Source: Natronohydrobacter sp. (lineage in GTDB: Bacteria; Pseudomonadota; Alphaproteobacteria; Rhodobacterales; Rhodobacteraceae). From it: a DNA stretch of 9,121 nucleotides. How positions within the stretch are numbered: the first letter of the stretch is position 1; the number at the start of each line of letters is the position of its first letter. A program made the position numbers and the translations under genes. The notes under the pieces were generated by a model. It did no database searches and was not told the DNA's origin. It worked only from the letters and a program-made list of their open reading frames with translations. The DNA is taken from the NCBI GenBank assembly GCA_007118445.1, contig SKRP01000236.1, positions 1 to 9,121 on the forward strand, given 5' to 3'. This document shows, in pieces, positions 5,853 through 9,121 of the stretch.

Positions 5853-6074
5853 ATGAAAGCCGATACGCATCCCGATTACCACATGATCAATGTCAAGATG
5901 ACCGATGGCACGGTCGTCCAGATGAAATCGACCTGGGGCAAGGAAGGCGACACGCTCTCGCTCGACGTCGATCCTTCGGTGCATCCGGCCTGGACCGGTG
6001 GCACCTCGCGCCTGCTGGATACCGGCGGCAAGGTGTCGAGGTTCAAGAACAAATATGCAGGTCTCGGTTTCTGA
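5853..6074 (+). CDS. rpmE: 50S ribosomal protein L31, zinc-free type
   Basis: Ribosomal protein L31, 73 residues, a surface protein of the large subunit involved in bridging the subunits. MKADTHPDYHMINV at the start, HPAWTGG in the middle and the end TGGKVSRFKNKYAGL identify it. It has no cysteine at all, so the four zinc ligands of the E. coli-type protein are missing; the region that would hold the second pair reads LDVDPSVHP. This marks the zinc-independent form. A ribosome site AGGAG overlaps the rplS stop and is seven bases from the ATG, so it is translated with rplS. A strong terminator follows 23 bases after the stop. Confidence 0.95.
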   Translation: MKADTHPDYHMINVKMTDGTVVQMKSTWGKEGDTLSLDVDPSVHPAWTGGTSRLLDTGGKVSRFKNKYAGLGF

Positions 6075-6097
6075 GCGACCGGACCGCAGAACGACCG

Positions 6098-6125
6098 GGC
6101 GCAAGGGAAACCTTGCGCCTTTTTT
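6098..6125 (+). terminator. Strong intrinsic terminator after rplS-rpmE
   Basis: GGCGCAAGG and CCTTGCGCC form a perfect nine-base-pair stem around a GAAA tetraloop, followed directly by six T. This is a textbook Rho-independent terminator, 23 bases after the rpmE stop. Confidence 0.95.
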
Positions 6126-6143
6126 GTTTGCAATACCAATATC

Positions 6144-6172
6144 TTGGCATGTCTCCGGTCTTGGCTTGTAAC
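6144..6172 (+). promoter_or_regulatory. Promoter for mipZ
   Basis: TTGGCA (6144-6149; five of six consensus positions), a 17-base spacer and TGTAAC (6167-6172; four of six). It lies between the rpmE terminator and mipZ and would give a leader of about 50 bases. This is the best sigma-70-type promoter in the window. Confidence 0.62.
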
Positions 6173-6231
6173 CGCCGCGCGCGCAGCCTAGATCAGGGGC
6201 GGGAAACCGCTTTCGGACAGGAGCTTTGAGC

Positions 6232-7041
6232 GTGGCACATATCATCGTGGTGGGCAATGAAAAGGGCGGTTCGGGCAAGTCCACGGTCTCGATGCATGTC
6301 TCGGTGGCGCTGGCGCGGATGGGGCTGCGCGTGGGCGCGATGGATCTTGATGTGCGCCAGCTCAGTTTCGCGCGCTATATCGAGAATCGTGCCAACTGGA
6401 CCGCGCGTTCTGGTCTGGCCCTGCCCGGCCCGCGCTATGCGGGGCTTCCCGATGCGGCCGGGTTCGACCTGCCCGAGGGGCCGCAGCTGGCGGATGCGCG
6501 GATGGGTGCCGCGCTGGAGGCTCTGGCGCCTGATTGCGATTTCATCGTCATCGACTGCCCCGGTTCGCATACGCGCTACAGCCAGTTCGCGCATTCGGTG
6601 GCCGATACGCTGATCACGCCGATCAATGACAGTTTCATCGATTTTGACCTGCTGGCGCGCACGGACCCCGAGACCGGCAAGGTGCTGGCCCCCTCGATCT
6701 ATTCCGAAATGGTGTGGAAGGCGCGGCAGGTGCGCGCGCAGGCAGGGTTGAAGCCGCTGAACTGGGTGGTGCTGCGCAACCGGATGGGCACCACGGCGAT
6801 GCATAACAAGCGCAAGGTCGGCGAGGCGCTGGAAGAGCTGTCGCGCCGGATCGGGTTTCGTCTGGCACCGGGATTCAGCGAGCGGGTGATTTTCCGCGAA
6901 TTGTTCCCGAAAGGGCTGACCCTGCTGGATCTGGCCGATAGCGGTGGTGAATCGATGACCATGTCGCATGTCGCTGCGCGACAGGAGTTGCGCGAATTGA
7001 TGCTGATCCTGGAACTGCCGGATCTGGCCGTCAGCGTCTGA
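6232..7041 (+). CDS. mipZ: Division-plane positioning ATPase MipZ
   Basis: A 269-residue ParA/MinD-type ATPase that matches MipZ. In Caulobacter MipZ binds ParB near the replication origin, spreads from the poles as an ATP dimer and blocks FtsZ polymerisation, so the division ring forms at midcell. The deviant Walker A is NEKGGSGKST (residues 9-18) with signature Lys11; DLDVRQ holds Asp40, matching the hydrolytic Asp42 of Caulobacter; Walker B is FIVIDCPGS (Asp108). MipZ-type blocks include TPINDSFIDFDLL, NWVVLRNR, RELFPKGLTLLDL and HVAARQELR. GTG at 6232 is chosen because AGGAG is eight bases upstream; a TTG at 6226 is too close to it. It has its own promoter and no clear terminator before the converging lipoprotein gene. 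Confidence 0.94.
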   Translation: MAHIIVVGNEKGGSGKSTVSMHVSVALARMGLRVGAMDLDVRQLSFARYIENRANWTARSGLALPGPRYAGLPDAAGFDLPEGPQLADARMGAALEALAPDCDFIVIDCPGSHTRYSQFAHSVADTLITPINDSFIDFDLLARTDPETGKVLAPSIYSEMVWKARQVRAQAGLKPLNWVVLRNRMGTTAMHNKRKVGEALEELSRRIGFRLAPGFSERVIFRELFPKGLTLLDLADSGGESMTMSHVAARQELRELMLILELPDLAVSV

Positions 7042-7124
7042 CAGATTGGCGCCGGTCGAGGGGATGCGGCCGCGGGCGCGTCCCTGCCTGATCGTCAACG
7101 CTCCGCGGCTCTGGCCCTGTATTG

Positions 7125-7718
7125 TCAGCGCCGTCCGCAATTGCGGAGCTGCCGGTCATACATGGCCGCACGCGATGCGACCCTGTCGGCGACACCGATC
7201 AACCATGGCTTGGCATTATACGAGCCGCGCCGGAAGCCCGCGTGACCTTCGTGATAGGCCAGATAGAGGTTGCGCGCATCGGTCAGGGCGATACCATTGC
7301 GCTCGCGGGTCTTGGTATTGTACCAGCCGATGAAATCCGTGGCATCATTGATATTCGTGCGCGTGGCGCGCCGGTTTCCGGTTTCCTGGACATATTCCTC
7401 CCAGGTGCCATCGAGGGCTTGCGAATAGCCCAGTGCAGAAGACTGGCGTCCCATCGGAATGACGCCCAGCGTGTAGCGCACCGGGGTCCGGGCATCGCCA
7501 ATGAAGCGGCTTTCTGCATGAATGATCGCCATCTGCACAGGCAGCGGAATGCCCCAACGACGCTCGGCATTGCGCATCGCTGCGAAATACCTGGGGCGTT
7601 CGCGTTCCATCAGACAGGCGTCATCCAGATTGCGCGGTGCCGAAAACTGGCCAGTGCCACGGTTTCCACAGGCTGCGATGGTTGCGACGACCATCAGCGA
7701 CAAGACTACTCTGATCAT
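7125..7718 (-). CDS. Lipoprotein with lytic-transglycosylase-like (SLT) domain
   Basis: A 197-residue secreted lipoprotein. The signal peptide MIRVVLSLMVVATIAAC ends in lipobox IAAC, with acylated Cys17 followed by Gly, which favours the outer membrane. The mature part resembles SLT-type lytic transglycosylases, which cut peptidoglycan glycan strands: AIIHAESRF carries the predicted catalytic Glu69, SALGYSQALDGTW matches the GLMQ-like block, and AYHEGHAGFRRGSY matches the active-site tyrosine region. Cys35 and Cys194 could form a disulfide. AGAGG lies five bases before the ATG. The gene is divergent from the motB-like gene and convergent with mipZ, so a role in opening the wall for flagella or division is possible but not shown. 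It is a lipoprotein, unlike the soluble flagellar enzyme SltF of Rhodobacter. Confidence 0.82.
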   Translation of the reverse strand: MIRVVLSLMVVATIAACGNRGTGQFSAPRNLDDACLMERERPRYFAAMRNAERRWGIPLPVQMAIIHAESRFIGDARTPVRYTLGVIPMGRQSSALGYSQALDGTWEEYVQETGNRRATRTNINDATDFIGWYNTKTRERNGIALTDARNLYLAYHEGHAGFRRGSYNAKPWLIGVADRVASRAAMYDRQLRNCGRR

Positions 7719-7738
7719 TACTGCCTCTTTTTCTTTTC

Positions 7739-7766
7739 ACTCTAGCTGTCTTTGCGATTTTTGTAA
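7739..7766 (-). promoter_or_regulatory. Candidate promoter for the transglycosylase lipoprotein
   Basis: On the minus strand TTACAA (7766-7761), 16 bases, then TAGAGT (7744-7739), in the most AT-rich stretch of the window, about 20 bases before the start codon. Both boxes are only partial matches. Confidence 0.33.
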
Positions 7767-7856
7767 TCCCCTGTTGTGGTGCGGACAGTGCATGCCCGGT
7801 TCGGGAGGGCGTTCCTGATGGAAATGTGATCGGATTCTGCCGGGCAAGTGCCGTCT

Positions 7857-7871
7857 TTAATCATTTCTTCA
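7857..7871 (+). promoter_or_regulatory. CtrA-like box before motB
   Basis: TTAA-N7-TTCA matches seven of eight positions of the CtrA site TTAA-N7-TTAA and ends 45 bases before the motB start. CtrA controls flagellar genes in Rhodobacterales. One short imperfect match can arise by chance; the parallel site before flgE raises its value. Confidence 0.38.
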
Positions 7872-7916
7872 GCCCTGGCCAGTAGCCTTGGACGGGGTGA
7901 AATTCTGGGTGGGTTT

Positions 7917-8708
7917 ATGCAACGTTCTGACAATGTCAGGCCGCTCGTGGTCAAGCGCAAGCGTGTGGTCGCGGAGAATGGGCATCATGGTGGTGCCTGG
8001 AAAGTGGCTTATGCTGATTTCGTGACAGCGATGATGGCGTTTTTCCTGATGCTCTGGCTGCTGGGCTCGGTGGAGGATGACAAGCGCAAGGGGGTGGCGG
8101 ATTACTTTTCCGACACATTCGCGATTCGATCCGGTTCTGCGGGAAGTGATGATGTGTTTGGCGGCCATTCCCTGTCGGATGTCGATTCGGTCACAGACAA
8201 GATTGCCACGCGGGAGCGCCATCTTGCCGATCGCGAGGCGCTGCAACAGATCGTGGACAGGCTCGAGGCGCTGGTCACGCAGGACATGACTTTGGGTGAG
8301 GCATTCGAGCATGTTGCGATCCGCATGACGGATGAAGGGCTGTTGATCGAGATTTTCGATCTCGAGGGTCGGCCCTTGTTCGATGCGCAGAGTGACGCGC
8401 CACGGCCTGTCTTGCAGCATCTGGCGGCTGTTCTGGCTGACAGTTTCAGAATAGTTGCCAATCCTGTCGCGATCACTGCGCATGCCCGCAGTTTCCCGGC
8501 GGTTTTTCTTGAAAACCCTGTCTGGGGCATGACCGTGGCGCGAGCAGAAGTGATGAAGACCCTGCTGGAAGAGTCCGGGCTGCCGGAGCCGCGCATGCAT
8601 CGGATTACCGGGAATGCAGATCGGGTGCCTGCTGTCAGTCCGTCGACGGCAGCGCGCAACAATCGGATTGAACTCACCTTGCTGCTGCTTGAACAGTCGG
8701 AAAGCTGA
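7917..8708 (+). CDS. motB: MotB-like flagellar stator protein
   Basis: A 263-residue MotB-type stator subunit. With MotA it forms the proton channel that drives the flagellar motor, and its periplasmic domain anchors it to peptidoglycan. The N-terminal basic cytoplasmic tail is followed by HGGAWKVAYADFVTAMMAFFLMLWLLGS: the single membrane helix with predicted proton-carrying Asp34. Residues about 52-65 are the plug region, then a linker, then an OmpA-like domain at about 140-258 ending RNNRIELTLLL. The usual GHTD-type motif reads AHAR here, so the peptidoglycan-contacting Asp is missing. ATG at 7917 is chosen because protein similarity starts there, although the ribosome site (GGTGGG) is weak; a GTG at 7848 would add 23 unlikely residues. 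motA is not in the window. A hairpin follows, then flgE. Confidence 0.88.
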   Translation: MQRSDNVRPLVVKRKRVVAENGHHGGAWKVAYADFVTAMMAFFLMLWLLGSVEDDKRKGVADYFSDTFAIRSGSAGSDDVFGGHSLSDVDSVTDKIATRERHLADREALQQIVDRLEALVTQDMTLGEAFEHVAIRMTDEGLLIEIFDLEGRPLFDAQSDAPRPVLQHLAAVLADSFRIVANPVAITAHARSFPAVFLENPVWGMTVARAEVMKTLLEESGLPEPRMHRITGNADRVPAVSPSTAARNNRIELTLLLLEQSES

Positions 8709-8716
8709 GCGCTTAC

Positions 8717-8752
8717 AGGGCGTTGCGCTCATCGGCATTCGCGCCACGCCCT
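8717..8752 (+). terminator. Hairpin terminator after motB
   Basis: AGGGCGTTGCGC (8717-8728) pairs with GCGCCACGCCCT (8741-8752): 11 base pairs with one mismatch around a 12-base loop, starting nine bases after the motB stop. There is no U run, only CTGTCCTT, so termination may be partial. Confidence 0.5.
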
Positions 8753-8781
8753 CTGTCCTTCGGGTTTCGCATGTTCGGGTG

Positions 8782-8808
8782 GCTCAGAACCGGAAACCAT
8801 TTCTGAGC
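8782..8808. repeat. Perfect 8-bp inverted repeat between motB and flgE
   Basis: GCTCAGAA (8782-8789) and TTCTGAGC (8801-8808) are exact inverted copies separated by 11 bases. No U tract follows. It lies just upstream of the CtrA-like box, so it could be a second hairpin in the terminator region or an operator; neither can be chosen from sequence. Confidence 0.5.
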
Positions 8809-8816
8809 AACACGCT

Positions 8817-8832
8817 TTAGGCCGAAATTAAC
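8817..8832 (+). promoter_or_regulatory. CtrA-like box before flgE
   Basis: TTAG-N7-TTAAC matches eight of nine positions of the extended CtrA site TTAA-N7-TTAAC and ends 49 bases before the flgE start, a distance suited to an activator beside the -35. It is the stronger of two such boxes in the window, both before flagellar genes. Confidence 0.5.
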
Positions 8833-8881
8833 GACTCGGGTGCAGAGTGTGACGAGGAATCACTGTTCAACTGGAGCTGAC

Positions 8882-9121
8882 ATGAGCCTTTCTTCATCCA
8901 TGAATGCAGGCATTGCGGGCTTGCGTTCCAATGCGACGCGCCTTGCAAGTATTTCCGACAATATCGCGAATTCGGCGACCTATGGTTATCGCCGCGCCAA
9001 TACGAGTTTTCATTCGATGGTCGTTGGTTCGGGCCTTGCCGGGCAAGCTGATTTTTCTGCCGGCGGCGTGCGGACCACAACGATTCGCATGGTCGATCAA
9101 GGTGGATCATTGGTCGGAACA
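8882..9121 (+). CDS. flgE: Flagellar hook protein FlgE, N-terminal part (runs off window end)
   Basis: The first 80 codons of a flagellar rod/hook family gene, open to the last base. FlgE is exported by the flagellar type III system and polymerises into the hook joining rod and filament. The start MSLSSSMNAGIAGLRSNATR, then SDNIANSATYGYRR and TSFHSMVV, is the N-terminal coiled-coil region and the DNIAN motif shared by axial proteins; the GYRRANTSFHSMV stretch fits FlgE better than FlgF, FlgG or FlgK. GGAG lies five bases before the ATG. Its position after motB fits flagellar clusters of Rhodobacterales. The CtrA-like box upstream suggests its own promoter. The rest of the protein is outside the window, so the exact axial paralogue is not fully certain. 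Confidence 0.87.
   Translation, partial: MSLSSSMNAGIAGLRSNATRLASISDNIANSATYGYRRANTSFHSMVVGSGLAGQADFSAGGVRTTTIRMVDQGGSLVGT

Noticed and set aside
7066..7073. GCGGCCGC palindrome between mipZ and the lipoprotein gene as a terminator
   Set aside because: It is only an eight-base GC palindrome with no loop and no U tract; no terminator is visible in this gap.
6193..7140. 315-codon minus-strand open frame opposite mipZ
   Set aside because: His/Gln/Arg-rich shadow of the mipZ codon bias, with no family features.
7876..7891. Sigma-54-like TGG...TTGG before motB
   Set aside because: The spacing between the GG and TTG elements is one base too long and the -12 GC is missing.
7869..8747. 292-codon minus-strand open frame opposite motB
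   Set aside because: Antisense shadow; motB has clear membrane and OmpA-like regions.
1..9121. tRNA, rRNA, CRISPR, insertion sequence or phage genes
   Set aside because: No cloverleaf sequence, repeat-spacer array, transposase or terminal repeat was seen on either strand.

Overview
The window looks like a GC-rich alphaproteobacterial chromosome of the Rhodobacterales (Roseobacter/Rhodobacter/Paracoccus) type. The main grounds are a clear MipZ division-site ATPase, a cysteine-free ribosomal protein L31 encoded directly after L19, a DUF1244 gene divergent from pyruvate kinase, and a motB-flgE flagellar arrangement with CtrA-like boxes. No mobile element, CRISPR array, tRNA or rRNA was found. 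Most of the content is core metabolism, translation, division and motility.

Layout. 1-894: 3' half of ilvD (branched-chain amino acid synthesis). 898-1761: a fold-type IV PLP aminotransferase of the D-amino-acid aminotransferase type, three bases after ilvD and probably in its operon, closed by a hairpin at 1787-1812. 1834-2575, minus strand: a DUF1244 gene (2261-2575) followed by what reads as one small gene broken by two compensating frameshifts (1834-2274). 2576-2764: divergent control region with a LacI/GntR-family-like palindrome over a candidate pyk promoter. 2765-4225: pyruvate kinase. 4256-4489: small two-helix membrane protein. 4604-5179: rpmI-rplT (L35, L20). 5180-5460: gene-free stretch with a terminator, a candidate promoter and a structured leader. 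5461-6074: rplS-rpmE (L19, L31), ended by a textbook terminator. 6232-7041: mipZ with its own good promoter. 7125-7718, minus strand: lytic-transglycosylase-like lipoprotein, convergent with mipZ and divergent from the flagellar genes. 7917-8708: motB-like stator gene. 8882-9121: start of flgE (hook protein), cut by the window edge.

How it fits together. ilvD and the aminotransferase form an amino-acid unit. pyk carries what looks like carbon-source control. Four large-subunit proteins sit in two short operons placed end to end without their usual neighbours (infC, pheS, trmD). mipZ links chromosome position to FtsZ placement. The lipoprotein is a candidate cell-wall opener, and motB and flgE begin a flagellar segment that the CtrA-like boxes suggest is tied to the CtrA regulon.

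Nothing here is a clear unknown multi-gene system. The points most worth checking are the doubly frameshifted gene, the operator at pyk, the CtrA-like boxes before motB and flgE, the hairpin over the rpmI ribosome binding site, and active-site or binding-site departures in the aminotransferase, L31 and MotB.
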